Of a stretch of DNA of 64,000 bases, positions 49,926 through 59,598 are shown piece by piece. How positions within the stretch are numbered: position 1 is the stretch's first letter; each line of letters begins with the position of its first letter. The DNA comes from Pseudothauera rhizosphaerae (lineage in GTDB: Bacteria > Pseudomonadota > Gammaproteobacteria > Burkholderiales > Rhodocyclaceae): positions 310,001-374,000 of the forward strand of contig NZ_SSOD01000003.1 of the NCBI RefSeq assembly GCF_004801305.1, in the 5' to 3' direction. Position numbers and translations under genes: made by a program. The notes under the pieces are model-generated. The model saw only the letters and a program-made list of their open reading frames with translations. It searched no databases and was not told the DNA's origin.

Positions 49926-49985
49926 GGCCGGCCGGAGCCGTTCTTTTCATCACGCCCGTTTAACGACAACTACCTCGGAGACACC

Positions 49986-51638
49986 ATGACGGAGCGCACG
50001 AGTTCGCCCTACGAACAGGGCCTGGACCGCAACGCCGCCAACTACGTACCGCTGACGCCGCTCACCTTCCTGGAGCGCAGCGCCTACATCTACCCGGAGC
50101 GTACCGCCGTGATTCACGGCAAGCGGCGCTACACCTGGCTGGAGGCCTACACCCGCGCCCGCCGTCTCGCATCCGCCCTCAAGCAGCTCGGCGTCGAGCG
50201 CAACGACACGGTGGCCGTGGTGCTGAACAACACCCCGGAAATGTTCGAATGCCACTTCGGCGTGCCCGCCAGCGGTGCCGTGCTCAACACCATCAACACC
50301 CGCCTGGACGCCGAAACCATCGCTTTCACGCTCAACCACGGCGAGGCCAAGGTGCTGATCACCGACCGCGAGTACGCCCGCGCCGTGGGCCAGGCGCTGG
50401 AGCTGGCGAACCGTCCCGACCTGATCGTCATCGACGTGGACGACCCGGAATACACCGGCCCGGGCGAGCGCCTCGGGCGCCTGGACTACGAAGCCCTGCT
50501 GGAGACCGGCAGCCCGGACTTCGTCTTCGAGTACCCGGCCGACGAGTGGGATGCCATCTCCCTCAACTACACCTCCGGCACCACCGGCAACCCCAAGGGC
50601 GTGGTCTACCACCACCGCGGCGCCTACCTCAACGCCATGAGCAACATCGTCTCCTGGGGCATGCCGCCGCATTCGGTGTATCTGTGGACACTGCCCATGT
50701 TCCACTGCAACGGCTGGTGCTTCGCGTGGACCATGGCGGCCAACGCGGGCGTCAACGTCTGCCTGCGCCGCGTGGACCCGCGCCTCATCTTCGACGCCAT
50801 CCGCGAGCACGGCGTGACCCACTACTGCGGCGCGCCCATCGTCCATTCCCTGCTCGCCAACGCGCCCGCCGAATGGCGCAAGGGCATCGCCCACAAGGTG
50901 TCCGGCCTGGTCGCCGCCGCGCCTCCCCCGGCCGCGGTCATCGAGGGCATGGCGAAGATCGGCTTCGACATCACCCACGTCTATGGCCTCACCGAGACCT
51001 ACGGCCCGGCTTCCGTGTGCGCCAAGCACGACGAATGGGCCGCGCTGCCGCTGGCCGAGCAGGTCGCCAGGAACGGCCGCCAGGGCGTGCGCTACCACGC
51101 CCAGGAAGCGATCACCGTGCTCGATCCGCAGACCCTGCAGCCCGTGCCCCGGGACGGCGAGACCATGGGCGAGATCATGTTCCGCGGCAACCTGGTCATG
51201 AAGGGCTATCTGAAGAACGAGAAGGCCAGCGCCGAGGCCTTTGCCGGCGGCTGGTACCACACCGGCGACCTGGCCGTGATGCAGCCCGACGGCTACGTCA
51301 AGATCAAGGACCGCTCCAAGGACATCATTATCTCCGGCGGCGAGAACATCTCCTCCATCGAGGTCGAGGACGCCCTCTACAAGCACCCCGCGGTGATGGC
51401 CGCCGCTGTCGTGGCCGCGCCCGACGAGAAGTGGGGCGAGGTGCCCTGCGCCTTCGTCGAACTGAGGGACGGCGCCAGCGTCACCGCCGAAGAGATCGTC
51501 GCCCACTGCCGCGAGCACCTGGCCGGCTTCAAGGTCCCCAAGAAGATCGTGTTCACCGAACTGCCCAAGACCTCGACCGGCAAGATCCAGAAGTTCGTGC
51601 TGCGCGAGCAGGCGCGTTCCACGTCCGCCATCGAGTGA
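49986..51638 (+). CDS. Acyl-CoA synthetase (AMP-binding, AlkK/medium-chain type)
   Basis: 550-residue adenylate-forming enzyme activating a carboxylic acid to its CoA thioester. P-loop YTSGTTGNPKGVVYHHRGA, A5 VYGLTETYGPASVC, A7 WYHTGDLAVMQPDGY, A8 KDRSKDIIISGGENISSIEV, and C-terminal Lys in LPKTSTGKIQKFVLR. LPMFHCNGWCFAW is typical of medium-chain or methylmercaptopropionate-CoA ligases; the substrate is not settled. An enoyl-CoA-hydratase-like gene follows by 25 nt. Confidence 0.92.
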   Translation: MTERTSSPYEQGLDRNAANYVPLTPLTFLERSAYIYPERTAVIHGKRRYTWLEAYTRARRLASALKQLGVERNDTVAVVLNNTPEMFECHFGVPASGAVLNTINTRLDAETIAFTLNHGEAKVLITDREYARAVGQALELANRPDLIVIDVDDPEYTGPGERLGRLDYEALLETGSPDFVFEYPADEWDAISLNYTSGTTGNPKGVVYHHRGAYLNAMSNIVSWGMPPHSVYLWTLPMFHCNGWCFAWTMAANAGVNVCLRRVDPRLIFDAIREHGVTHYCGAPIVHSLLANAPAEWRKGIAHKVSGLVAAAPPPAAVIEGMAKIGFDITHVYGLTETYGPASVCAKHDEWAALPLAEQVARNGRQGVRYHAQEAITVLDPQTLQPVPRDGETMGEIMFRGNLVMKGYLKNEKASAEAFAGGWYHTGDLAVMQPDGYVKIKDRSKDIIISGGENISSIEVEDALYKHPAVMAAAVVAAPDEKWGEVPCAFVELRDGASVTAEEIVAHCREHLAGFKVPKKIVFTELPKTSTGKIQKFVLREQARSTSAIE

Positions 51639-51663
51639 CGGCTGCCAACCCATAGGAGAACCC

Positions 51664-52464
51664 ATGAGCGCTCTACCCACGTCCGCCGACCAACCCATGC
51701 TGCTGCGCCGCGACCAGGACGGCGTCGCCTGGCTCACGCTGAACCGCCCCGCCCAGTTCAACTCCCTGTCCAGGGCGATGCTGGAGAACCTGATCGCCGC
51801 GCTCGACGAGATCGCCGCCGACCACAGCGTGCGCGTGGTGGTGCTGGCCGGCGAGGGCAAGGCTTTCTGCGCCGGGCACGACCTCAAGGAGATGCGCGGC
51901 AACCACACCCTGGCCTTCCAGCAGGAGCTTTTCCGCCTGTGCGGGAAGTTCATGATGAAGATCACCGAACTGCCCCAGCCGGTCATCGCCCGCATCCACG
52001 GCATCGCCACCGCCGCCGGCTGCCAGCTCGTGTCCATGTGCGACCTGGCGGTGGCGGCGGACGTGGCCCGCTTCGCCGTATCCGGCATCAACGTGGGCCT
52101 CTTCTGCGCCACGCCCAGCGTCGGGCTGTCGCGCAACCTGGGGCGCAAGCAGGCCTTCGAGATGCTGGTCACGGGCGACTTCATCGACGCCCACGAGGCG
52201 CAGCAGCGCGGGCTGGTCAATCGCGTGGTGCCGCTGGAACAGCTCGACGAGGAGGTGAGCAGGCTCGCCGCGTCCATCGTCGCCAAGTCCCCCGTGGCGG
52301 TCCGCATGGGCAAGCAGATGTTCTACAAGCAGCTCGAAATGGGCCTGGACGCCGCCTACCAGCTCGCTGCCGAGACCATGGCCTGCAACATGATGACCGA
52401 GGACGCCGCCGAGGGCATCGATGCCTTCATCGCCAAGCGCAAGCCGGAGTGGCGCGGCAAGTGA
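51664..52464 (+). CDS. Crotonase-fold protein (enoyl-CoA hydratase/isomerase family, ECHDC3-like)
   Basis: 266-residue crotonase fold. CoA and oxyanion elements are AFCAGHDLKEMRG and GIATAAGCQLVSMCD. Compared with rat enoyl-CoA hydratase, the first catalytic Glu position (GCE) reads Gln, and the second (PE) reads Gly in FAVSGINVGLF. A plain hydratase activity is therefore doubtful. GHDLKEM is shared with the ECHDC3 group. It pairs with the acyl-CoA synthetase upstream. ATG follows AGGAG. Confidence 0.88.
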   Translation: MSALPTSADQPMLLRRDQDGVAWLTLNRPAQFNSLSRAMLENLIAALDEIAADHSVRVVVLAGEGKAFCAGHDLKEMRGNHTLAFQQELFRLCGKFMMKITELPQPVIARIHGIATAAGCQLVSMCDLAVAADVARFAVSGINVGLFCATPSVGLSRNLGRKQAFEMLVTGDFIDAHEAQQRGLVNRVVPLEQLDEEVSRLAASIVAKSPVAVRMGKQMFYKQLEMGLDAAYQLAAETMACNMMTEDAAEGIDAFIAKRKPEWRGK

Positions 52465-52477
52465 CGCCGCGAGCGGC

Positions 52478-53257
52478 GTGCTGATCGACACCCATTGCCA
52501 CCTGGACGCCGCCGAGTTCGACGCCGACCAGGATGCGGTGCTGGCGGCCGCCCGCACGGCCGGCGTGGGCATCTTCGTGCTGCCCGCGGTCGATGCGAAG
52601 AGCTTCGACCGCGTGGCGGCGCTCGCCGCCGCCCACGGGGACGTCCGCCCCGCCTACGGCATCCATCCACTCTACGTGGACCAGGCCGCACCGGCCGACC
52701 TGGAAACGCTTGCCGCCCGCTTGGCCGCGGGCGACGCGGTGGCGGTGGGGGAGATCGGCCTGGACAACTACGTGCCGGATGCGGACGTGGCGCGCCAGAC
52801 CTTCTACTTCACCGAACAGCTCAAGCTCGCGCGTCGCTTCGAGTTGCCGGTGATCCTGCACATCCGCCGCGCCCAGGACGCCATCCTGCGGGAACTGCGC
52901 CGCATCCGCGTGCCGGGCGGCATCGCCCATGCCTTCAACGGCAGCCGGCAGCAGGCCGAGGCCTTCATCGCGCTGGGATTCAAGCTCGGTTTCGGTGGCG
53001 CCATGAGCTACGAAGGCTCGCGCCGCATCCGCGAACTGGCGGCCACGCTGCCGCTGGAAGCCATCGTGCTGGAGACCGACGCCCCCGACATGCCGCCCGC
53101 CTGGGCGGCCGGCCGGCGCAACGAGCCGGCCAACCTGGCACGCTATGCGCAGATCCTGGCGGACCTGCGCGGCATCGGCGTGGACGAGGTGCGGCGCGCC
53201 GCCGCGGACAACGCGCGCGCCGCGTTGCCGGGGCTCATCGGCCCGGCGAACAGATAA
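52478..53257 (+). CDS. TatD-family metal-dependent hydrolase
   Basis: 259-residue TIM-barrel metallohydrolase, probably a DNase. Metal ligands: His pair in LIDTHCHLDAAEFD, Glu in VGEIGLDNY, His in LPVILHIRRAQD, His in GIAHAFNGSRQQ, and Asp in LETDAPDMPP. It starts at GTG 52478, 13 nt after the crotonase-fold gene. Which TatD paralogue (TatD, YcfH or YjjV-like) it is remains unclear; IHPLYVDQ fits YjjV-like forms. Confidence 0.88.
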   Translation: MLIDTHCHLDAAEFDADQDAVLAAARTAGVGIFVLPAVDAKSFDRVAALAAAHGDVRPAYGIHPLYVDQAAPADLETLAARLAAGDAVAVGEIGLDNYVPDADVARQTFYFTEQLKLARRFELPVILHIRRAQDAILRELRRIRVPGGIAHAFNGSRQQAEAFIALGFKLGFGGAMSYEGSRRIRELAATLPLEAIVLETDAPDMPPAWAAGRRNEPANLARYAQILADLRGIGVDEVRRAAADNARAALPGLIGPANR

Positions 53258-53288
53258 AGAAAAAGGCGCCCGCAGGCGCCTTTTTCTT
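53257..53288. terminator. Bidirectional intrinsic terminator tatD / sodB
   Basis: A perfect 14-bp inverted repeat: AAGAAAAAGGCGCC (53257-53270), loop CGCA, GGCGCCTTTTTCTT (53275-53288). It has T-runs on both strands and lies between convergent genes, overlapping the last base of the upstream stop. Confidence 0.93.
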
Positions 53289-53306
53289 CGATGCCGGATT
53301 CCCGCT

Positions 53307-53891
53307 TCAGGCGAAGTTCTTCGCCGCGAAATCCCAGTTGGCCAGCTTGTCGAGCACGGTGGCAACGAAGTCCGGACGGCGGTTGCGGTAGTCGATGTAG
53401 TAGGCGTGTTCCCACACGTCGATACAGAGCAGGGCCTTGTCGCCGGTGGTCAGCGGGGTGCCGGCCGCGCCCATGTTGACGATGTCCACGCCGCCGTCGG
53501 CCTTCTTCACCAGCCAGGTCCAGCCGGAGCCGAAGTTGCCCACGGCGGAGGCCTGGAAGGCCTTCCTGAAGTCGTCGAAGGAACCCCACTTGGCCTTGAT
53601 CGCATCGGCCAGTGCGCCGCTGGGCTCGCCGCCGCCGTTGGGCTTCAGGCTGTTCCAGAAGAAGGTGTGGTTCCACACCTGGGCGGAGTTGTTGTAGATG
53701 CCGCCGGCCGGCGCCTTCTTGATGATGGCTTCGAGGTCGAGGTTCTCGTACTCGGTGCCCTTGATCAGATTGTTCAGGTTGGTGACGTAGGCCTGGTGGT
53801 GCTTGCCGTAGTGGAACTCCAGGGTCTCCGCGGAAATGTGCGGGGCCAGGGCGTCCTTGGCGTAGGGCAGGGGGGGCAGTACGTGTTCCAT
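53307..53891 (-). CDS. sodB: Superoxide dismutase (Fe type)
   Basis: 194-residue cytosolic Fe/Mn-family SOD. Metal ligands: His27 in [13 protein letters not shown], His in [10 protein letters not shown], and Asp and His in [17 protein letters not shown]. The Gln in SAQVWNHTF is the FeSOD position for the active-site glutamine, so iron is the likely metal. ATG 53891 follows AGGAGAG. A TTGCGC ... TAGACT pair 18 nt apart upstream could be the promoter, with low confidence. Confidence 0.97.
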   Translation of the reverse strand: MEHVLPPLPYAKDALAPHISAETLEFHYGKHHQAYVTNLNNLIKGTEYENLDLEAIIKKAPAGGIYNNSAQVWNHTFFWNSLKPNGGGEPSGALADAIKAKWGSFDDFRKAFQASAVGNFGSGWTWLVKKADGGVDIVNMGAAGTPLTTGDKALLCIDVWEHAYYIDYRNRRPDFVATVLDKLANWDFAAKNFA

Positions 53892-54041
53892 AGGTCTCTC
53901 CTGTTCAGGTTCGGAAGGGGTGGGATCCCCGGTGTTGGTGTTTTGAGCCCGGTAAGTCTAGTCGGGTCTGCGTGCGGGGCGCAAATCACTACTGATGTTA
54001 AGCGCATCTGTTGCGCTGCAAAACAGGCCGCAGGCGACGTT

Positions 54042-55400
54042 TCAGTCGATGGTGGTGCGCACTTCGGCGGCTATCCGCCCCTCGCCCAGCTCGATGGCGA
54101 GCGCGTCGCCGGGCGCCACGGCCTTGCTGCGGCGCACGACCTGGCCTTGCCCGTCGCGCACGATGGCGTAGCCGCGCGCGAGCACGGCGCGCGGGTCGAG
54201 ATGCTGCAGATGGCTGGCGAGCGCGCCCAGGCGCTGCCGCCGCCCGTCGAGGAGGTGGGCCAGGCTGCGCGCCAGATCCGTGCCGAGGCGGTCGATCCGG
54301 CCTTGCCGGGCCTGCAGCTCGGGCCGGTGCGCCCGCAGGCGCAGTGCCAATTGCGCGAGACGCTGCCGGTCGCGGGCAATCTGCTGGCGGGCCGCGCCGC
54401 GCAGCTTCTCGCGCAGGCCGTCGATTTCGCGCGTGGCGCGGTGCAGGCGCTCGCGCGGATGCACGAGCTGCAGTGCGGCCCGGTCCAGGCGCTGGGCAGC
54501 CTGCTCGACACGGCGCCGCAGGCCGTGCTGCAGGTGGTGCGCCAGCGTGGCCAGTTCCGCCTGCGCGGCATGGAAGCCCGCGCTTGCCAGTTCGGCGGCC
54601 ATGGTCGGCGTGGTGGCGCGCAGGTCGGCGGCGAAGTCGGCGATGGTGAAATCGGTCTCGTGGCCGACGCCGCTCACCACCGGCACCGGGCAGGTGCGGA
54701 TGGCGCGCGCCAAGGTCTCGTCGTTGAAGGCCCACAGGTCTTCCATGCTGCCGCCGCCACGCACCAGCAGCAGCACGTCCACGCCGTCCTCGGCCGCGCG
54801 GGCGCCGGCGGTGGCGAGCATGGCGGCCAGCGCGGGGCCGGCATCGAGGCCCTGGACCGGCGCAGGGTAGATCACCACCGGCAGATGCGGCGCGCGCCGC
54901 GCCAGCGCGGCCAGTACGTCCCGCAGCGCGGCGGCCGCCGGCGAGGTGACGACACCCACCGCGCGTGGGAAGCGGGGCAGGGGACGCTTGGCGGCCGGAT
55001 CGAACAGACCTTCGGCCTCCAGGCGCTCCTTCAGGCGGGTGAAGGCCTCGAACAGGTTGCCCAGGCCCGCGCGGCGCAGGTTCTCCACGTTGAGCTGGAA
55101 GTCGCCGCGCATTTCGTACAGCGTAACCAGCGCACGCGCTTCGACCTTCATGCCATTTTCCAGGCGGAAGGGCAGCAACTGGGCGCGGTTGCGCCACATG
55201 GTGCAGCGCACCTGGGCCTGGGCGTCCTTGAGGGTGAAGTAGAGGTGGCCGGACGGGGCCCGGGTCAGGTTGGAGACCTCGCCCCCCACCCACAGCAGCG
55301 GAAAGCTGCGCTCCAGGGTCTCGCGCACCAGCCGGTTGAGCGTGGAGACGGGCACCGCCTGGCCGGTGGGTGCTCCCGGCACGAATTCTGGTTCGGACAT
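54042..55400 (-). CDS. xseA: Exodeoxyribonuclease VII large subunit
   Basis: 452-residue large subunit of ExoVII, a single-strand nuclease. N-terminal OB fold (about 10-105, LNRLVRETLERSFPLLWVGGEVSN, HLYFTLKD) and catalytic region with VVTSPAAAALRDVL, LLVRGGGSMEDLWAFNDE and SGVGHETDFTIADFAADLRA (in pieces). A long coiled-coil (about 280-400) follows, then the end LARGYAIVRDGQG. ATG 55400 is used. xseB is not in this window. Confidence 0.95.
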   Translation of the reverse strand: MSEPEFVPGAPTGQAVPVSTLNRLVRETLERSFPLLWVGGEVSNLTRAPSGHLYFTLKDAQAQVRCTMWRNRAQLLPFRLENGMKVEARALVTLYEMRGDFQLNVENLRRAGLGNLFEAFTRLKERLEAEGLFDPAAKRPLPRFPRAVGVVTSPAAAALRDVLAALARRAPHLPVVIYPAPVQGLDAGPALAAMLATAGARAAEDGVDVLLLVRGGGSMEDLWAFNDETLARAIRTCPVPVVSGVGHETDFTIADFAADLRATTPTMAAELASAGFHAAQAELATLAHHLQHGLRRRVEQAAQRLDRAALQLVHPRERLHRATREIDGLREKLRGAARQQIARDRQRLAQLALRLRAHRPELQARQGRIDRLGTDLARSLAHLLDGRRQRLGALASHLQHLDPRAVLARGYAIVRDGQGQVVRRSKAVAPGDALAIELGEGRIAAEVRTTID

Positions 55401-55727
55401 GGTGCGGATTGTAACGGATTTCCACAGGCGCCGATTCTTGTCAAGCACTTTTGCGGGAAACTAAGAGCGCAATAAGTGAATTCTTAAGTTATTGTTTTAA
55501 CGAAAATTTTTGTCTGCCTAATTTTTAATCGGAGCAAATCGAAGCCCACAACGGCGCCGCTTTGGGCGCCTTTGGACGAGTCATCCACAAAGTTATCCAC
55601 AGATTTTGTGGACGAGTTGCGGAAGCCCTTGTTGCAACAGGATTTTGCGGTTGCAGCATGACTGCGGCTTGCTCTGCGGGGGTCCGGGCGATACAGTTCC
55701 GCCTTTCCAAACGGGGAGTCTCGGGGC
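55401..55727. promoter_or_regulatory. AT-rich intergenic region with DnaA-box sequences
   Basis: A 327-nt gap with no gene between divergent xseA and exbB. 55459-55535 is strikingly AT-rich for this chromosome. Downstream lie a perfect DnaA box TTATCCACA at 55593-55601, a one-mismatch copy TCATCCACA at 55581-55589, and an inverted two-mismatch copy TGTGGACGA at 55607-55615. Spacing is tight, within 35 nt. No dnaA, dnaN or gidA is near, so this is not obviously oriC. It should also contain the promoters for xseA and exbB. Confidence 0.5.
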
Positions 55728-56336
55728 GTGATCGCGATCATCCAGGCAGTGGGTTGGCCGATCTGGCCGTTGTTGCTGGCATCCATCATTGCCGTGGCGC
55801 TGATCATCGAACGCTCGATCACGCTGCGCCGCTCGCGCGTGGTGCCACCCGACCTGCTCGGCAAGGTCCTGGCGGACCTGCGCAAGCACGGCGCTTCCAC
55901 CGAGATGATCGCGCGCGTCGCCAACCATTCGCCGCTGGGCCGGGTGCTGGCCGCCGGGCTGCGCAACGTGAACAGCTCGCGCGAGGTGATGAAGGAGTCC
56001 ATCGAGGACGCCGGACGCGCGGTGCTGCACGACCTGGAACGCTTCCTCACCACCCTGGGCACGGTTGCCACCATCAGCCCGCTGCTGGGCCTGTTCGGCA
56101 CCATCGTGGGCATGATCGACATCTTCGCCTCCCAGGGCGTGGCCGGCGCCAATCCGCAGCAACTCGCGCAGGGCATTGCCATCGCGCTCTACACCACCGG
56201 CCTGGGCCTGATCATCGCCATTCCGGCCACCATCTTCTGGCGCCACTTCCGCGCGCTGGTGGACAGCTTCGTGATCGACATGGAACAGAAGGCGATCGCG
56301 ATGGTGGAAGTGGTACACGGCGAACGCAGGGGCTGA
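55728..56336 (+). CDS. exbB: MotA/TolQ/ExbB proton channel family protein
   Basis: 202-residue inner-membrane protein that, with an ExbD-type partner, converts proton-motive force into work on a TonB- or Tol-like system. Three membrane helices (about 10-28, 100-125 and 145-170). The signature FLTTLGTVATISPLLGLFGT and GMIDIF, then IAIALYTTGLGLIIAIPA, are typical. It starts at GTG 55728 after a GGGGAG site. exbD is 6 nt downstream. Lying before lpxK is a common arrangement. Confidence 0.92.
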   Translation: MIAIIQAVGWPIWPLLLASIIAVALIIERSITLRRSRVVPPDLLGKVLADLRKHGASTEMIARVANHSPLGRVLAAGLRNVNSSREVMKESIEDAGRAVLHDLERFLTTLGTVATISPLLGLFGTIVGMIDIFASQGVAGANPQQLAQGIAIALYTTGLGLIIAIPATIFWRHFRALVDSFVIDMEQKAIAMVEVVHGERRG

Positions 56337-56342
56337 CCGGCG

Positions 56343-56765
56343 ATGGATTTCCGCCGCAACACCCACCACCTCGAACCGGACATCAACCTGATTCCGCTGA
56401 TCGACGTGGTGCTGGTGATCATCATCTTCCTGATGCTCACCACCACCTTCTCCAAGATTTCCGGCCTGGAGATCAACCTGCCCACCGCCGAAGCGCCGGA
56501 GCAGGCCGAAACCCAGCCCAACGAGATCGTCGTCGCCATCACCGCCGCGGGCGACGTGCTGGTGAACGGTCTGCCGGTGGGCAGCCATGAGGTGGAAGCC
56601 ATCGCCGCCGCGCTGGGCAAGGCCACCCCCCAGGGCAAGGAGCCGGTGGTGATCGTCAACGCGGACGCCAAGACCGCGCACCAGCGCGTCATCGACGTCA
56701 TGCAGGCGGCCCAGCGCACGGGCCTCGCCCACATCACCTTCGCCATCCAGTCGCAGGGCGAGTGA
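56343..56765 (+). CDS. exbD: ExbD/TolR family biopolymer transport protein
   Basis: 140 residues with one N-terminal helix (about 17-37). The channel Asp lies in NLIPLIDVVLVIIIFLML, and the periplasmic domain follows (about 45-140). It forms the proton channel with the upstream ExbB-like protein. Confidence 0.93.
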   Translation: MDFRRNTHHLEPDINLIPLIDVVLVIIIFLMLTTTFSKISGLEINLPTAEAPEQAETQPNEIVVAITAAGDVLVNGLPVGSHEVEAIAAALGKATPQGKEPVVIVNADAKTAHQRVIDVMQAAQRTGLAHITFAIQSQGE

Positions 56766-56798
56766 TGACCGGCGCCGGTCGCGCTGGGAGACGCTGAC

Positions 56799-57812
56799 AT
56801 GACAGGCAGGGCGCCCGCGTTCTGGGCGCAGCGCGGCCCTCTGGCCCGGCTGCTGCTGCCGCTTTCGCTGGTTTTCATCGTCCTCGCCGCGCTGCGCCGC
56901 GGCCTCTATCGCCTCGGCGTGCTGCGCGTCGAGCGCCTGCCGGTGCCGGTGATCGTGGTCGGCAACATTGCCGTGGGCGGCAGCGGCAAGACGCCGGTGG
57001 CGCACTGGCTGGTAGAGCGCCTGCGCACGGCCGGCCGCCGGCCGGGGATCGTCAGCCGCGGCTACGGCGGGCGGATCGAAGGCACGGCCCTGGTGCCGCC
57101 GGACGGCGATCCCGCCGTGTATGGCGACGAGCCGGTACTGCTTGCCCGCCTCACCGGTTGCCCGGTGGCGGTCGGCGCCGACCGCCCGGCCGCGGCCCAC
57201 GCGCTGCTCGCCGAGCACCCGGAATGCGACCTCATCGTCTGCGACGACGGCCTGCAGCACTACCGCCTGGCGCGCGACGTGGAACTCGCGGTGGTAGACG
57301 AGGCCACGCTGGGCAACCGCTGGCGCCTGCCCGCGGGGCCGTTGCGCGAGGGCTTGGGCCGGTTGCGGGAAGTGGACCTGGTGCTCGCCCACGGCGAACT
57401 CTCGCCCGCGCTGCAGGAGCGGCTCCCCGGCCGGGCCGTGTTCCCGATGCAGCTCAGCGGACAGGTCTTCCGCGCCCTGGATGGCTCCGGCCGCGAGGTT
57501 GGCGCCGAACATTTCCACGGTCGCACGGTGCACGCTTACGCCGGCATCGGCCGCCCGGAACGCTTCTTCGCCCACCTGCGGGCGCTGGGTCTGGCCGTCG
57601 TCGGCCACGCCTTCCCTGACCACCACCGCTACCGGCCGGAGGATCTGGCCGCAGAGGAAGGCAGTGCGCGGGTCATGACCAGCAAGGATGCGGTAAAATG
57701 CGCCGCTTTCGCGCCCGCGGACTGCTGGGAACTGCCGGTGGTCGCCGACATCCCACCGGGCGCGGCCGAACGTATCCTGGAGACACTGTCGCATGGACGC
57801 CAGACTGCTTGA
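56799..57812 (+). CDS. lpxK: Tetraacyldisaccharide 4'-kinase
   Basis: Inner-membrane lipid A kinase, 337 residues, adding the 4' phosphate. N-terminal membrane helix (about 13-33), P-loop [43 protein letters not shown], and [15 protein letters not shown] (Walker B-like) with the C-terminal TSKDAVKC motif. It overlaps the next small gene by 20 nt. Confidence 0.96.
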   Translation: MTGRAPAFWAQRGPLARLLLPLSLVFIVLAALRRGLYRLGVLRVERLPVPVIVVGNIAVGGSGKTPVAHWLVERLRTAGRRPGIVSRGYGGRIEGTALVPPDGDPAVYGDEPVLLARLTGCPVAVGADRPAAAHALLAEHPECDLIVCDDGLQHYRLARDVELAVVDEATLGNRWRLPAGPLREGLGRLREVDLVLAHGELSPALQERLPGRAVFPMQLSGQVFRALDGSGREVGAEHFHGRTVHAYAGIGRPERFFAHLRALGLAVVGHAFPDHHRYRPEDLAAEEGSARVMTSKDAVKCAAFAPADCWELPVVADIPPGAAERILETLSHGRQTA

Positions 57813-57981
57813 CATCCTCGTCTGCCCGCTTTGCAAGGGGCCGCTCGACTACCGCAAGGACAAGCAGGATCTGGTCTGCAAGGCCGACCGCCTGGCCTTC
57901 CCCATTCGCGACGGCATCCCGGTGATGCTGGAAGACGAGGCGCTGCAGCTTTCCGCCGAGGAAGTGGACGCGCTGCGCTGA
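57793..57981 (+). CDS. ycaR: Trm112-family (YcaR) small protein
   Basis: 62 residues of the Trm112/UPF0434 family: [39 protein letters not shown]. Two Cys in CPLC remain, and the second pair is reduced to a single Cys (VCKAD), as is common in bacterial members that do not bind zinc. Function in bacteria is unclear; it regularly sits between lpxK and kdsB. Confidence 0.93.
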   Translation: MDARLLDILVCPLCKGPLDYRKDKQDLVCKADRLAFPIRDGIPVMLEDEALQLSAEEVDALR

Positions 57982-58012
57982 GCGGGCTCCCGTCTTCCCC
58001 CACGGCTCAGCC

Positions 58013-58789
58013 ATGTCCGAATTCCGCGTCGTCATCCCCGCCCGCTTCAGTTCCACCCGTCTGCCGGGCAAGCCGCTCGCCGACGTTGCCGGCAAGCCCA
58101 TGGTGCTGCGCGTGGTCGAACGCGCTCGGCAGGCCGGTGCGCAGGAAGTGTGGGTGGCCACCGACCATCAGGGCGTGTTCGATGCCGTCGAGGCCGCCGG
58201 CCACAAGGTGCTGATGACTCGCGCCGACCACCCCAGCGGTACCGACCGTCTGGCCGAAGTGGTCGAACGGCTGGGCTGGGCGGACGAGGACATCGTGGTC
58301 AACGTGCAGGGCGACGAGCCGCTGATAGACCCCGCACTGATCGGTGCGGTGGCCGGGGCGCTGGGGGCCGACCTGGACGCCGCCATCGCCACCGCCGCGC
58401 ATCCCATCCGTGACGCGGCCGAAGCCTTCAATCCCAACGTGGTCAAGGTGGTGTGCAACGCCGCTGGCCAGGCCATGTACTTCTCGCGCGCGCCGATCCC
58501 GTGGGCGCGCGATGCCTTCGCTGCCGACCGCGGCCGCCTGCCCGAAGGGCTGCCAGTGCTGCGCCACGTGGGCCTCTACGCCTACCGCGCGGCTTTCCTG
58601 CGCCGCTACGCGGGGCTTGCCGCCTCGCCGCTGGAGCAGTGGGAGGCGCTGGAACAACTGCGCGCCATGTGGCACGGCTACCGCATCCAGGTGCTGCAGA
58701 TGGCCGAAGCGCCGCCGGCCGGCGTGGATACCGTGGAAGACCTGGAACGGGTGCGCCGCGCGTTTGACCGGGCCGGGCCAGTCGAGTAA
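58013..58789 (+). CDS. kdsB: 3-deoxy-manno-octulosonate cytidylyltransferase
   Basis: CMP-Kdo synthetase, 258 residues, activating Kdo for transfer to lipid A. N-terminal [58 protein letters not shown], and [12 protein letters not shown] mark the CTP and sugar sites. It is 31 nt after ycaR. Confidence 0.97.
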   Translation: MSEFRVVIPARFSSTRLPGKPLADVAGKPMVLRVVERARQAGAQEVWVATDHQGVFDAVEAAGHKVLMTRADHPSGTDRLAEVVERLGWADEDIVVNVQGDEPLIDPALIGAVAGALGADLDAAIATAAHPIRDAAEAFNPNVVKVVCNAAGQAMYFSRAPIPWARDAFAADRGRLPEGLPVLRHVGLYAYRAAFLRRYAGLAASPLEQWEALEQLRAMWHGYRIQVLQMAEAPPAGVDTVEDLERVRRAFDRAGPVE

Positions 58790-58807
58790 GTTTCCGTCTC
58801 TTCATAA

Positions 58808-59500
<693 letters not shown>

Positions 59501-59520
59501 CGCGCCCGGCGCAACATTCC

Positions 59521-59564
59521 ACGGCCGGTGACGGGCGGCTCGCCCGTACCGGCCGTGCGTTTTT
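59521..59564 (+). terminator. Intrinsic terminator after adk
   Basis: ACGGCCGGT (59521-59529) pairs with ACCGGCCGT (59548-59556), with an inner hairpin ACGGGC/GCCCGT, followed by a five-T run at 59560-59564. It separates adk from pfp, whose ATG is 35 nt on. Confidence 0.88.
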
Positions 59565-59598
59565 GAGCCCTGTTCCACTCATTACCCGACGAGCCCGC

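Noticed and set aside
55401-55727. Chromosomal origin oriC
   Set aside because: DnaA boxes and AT-rich DNA are present, but there are only three boxes, and dnaA, dnaN, gyrB, rpmH, gidA and parAB are all absent nearby. Kept only as a possible secondary DnaA site.
57694-57704. Internal promoter for ycaR-kdsB
   Set aside because: TAAAATGCGCC lies in the conserved SKDAVKC coding stretch of lpxK, so codon constraint may explain it. Listed only as part of the motif finding.
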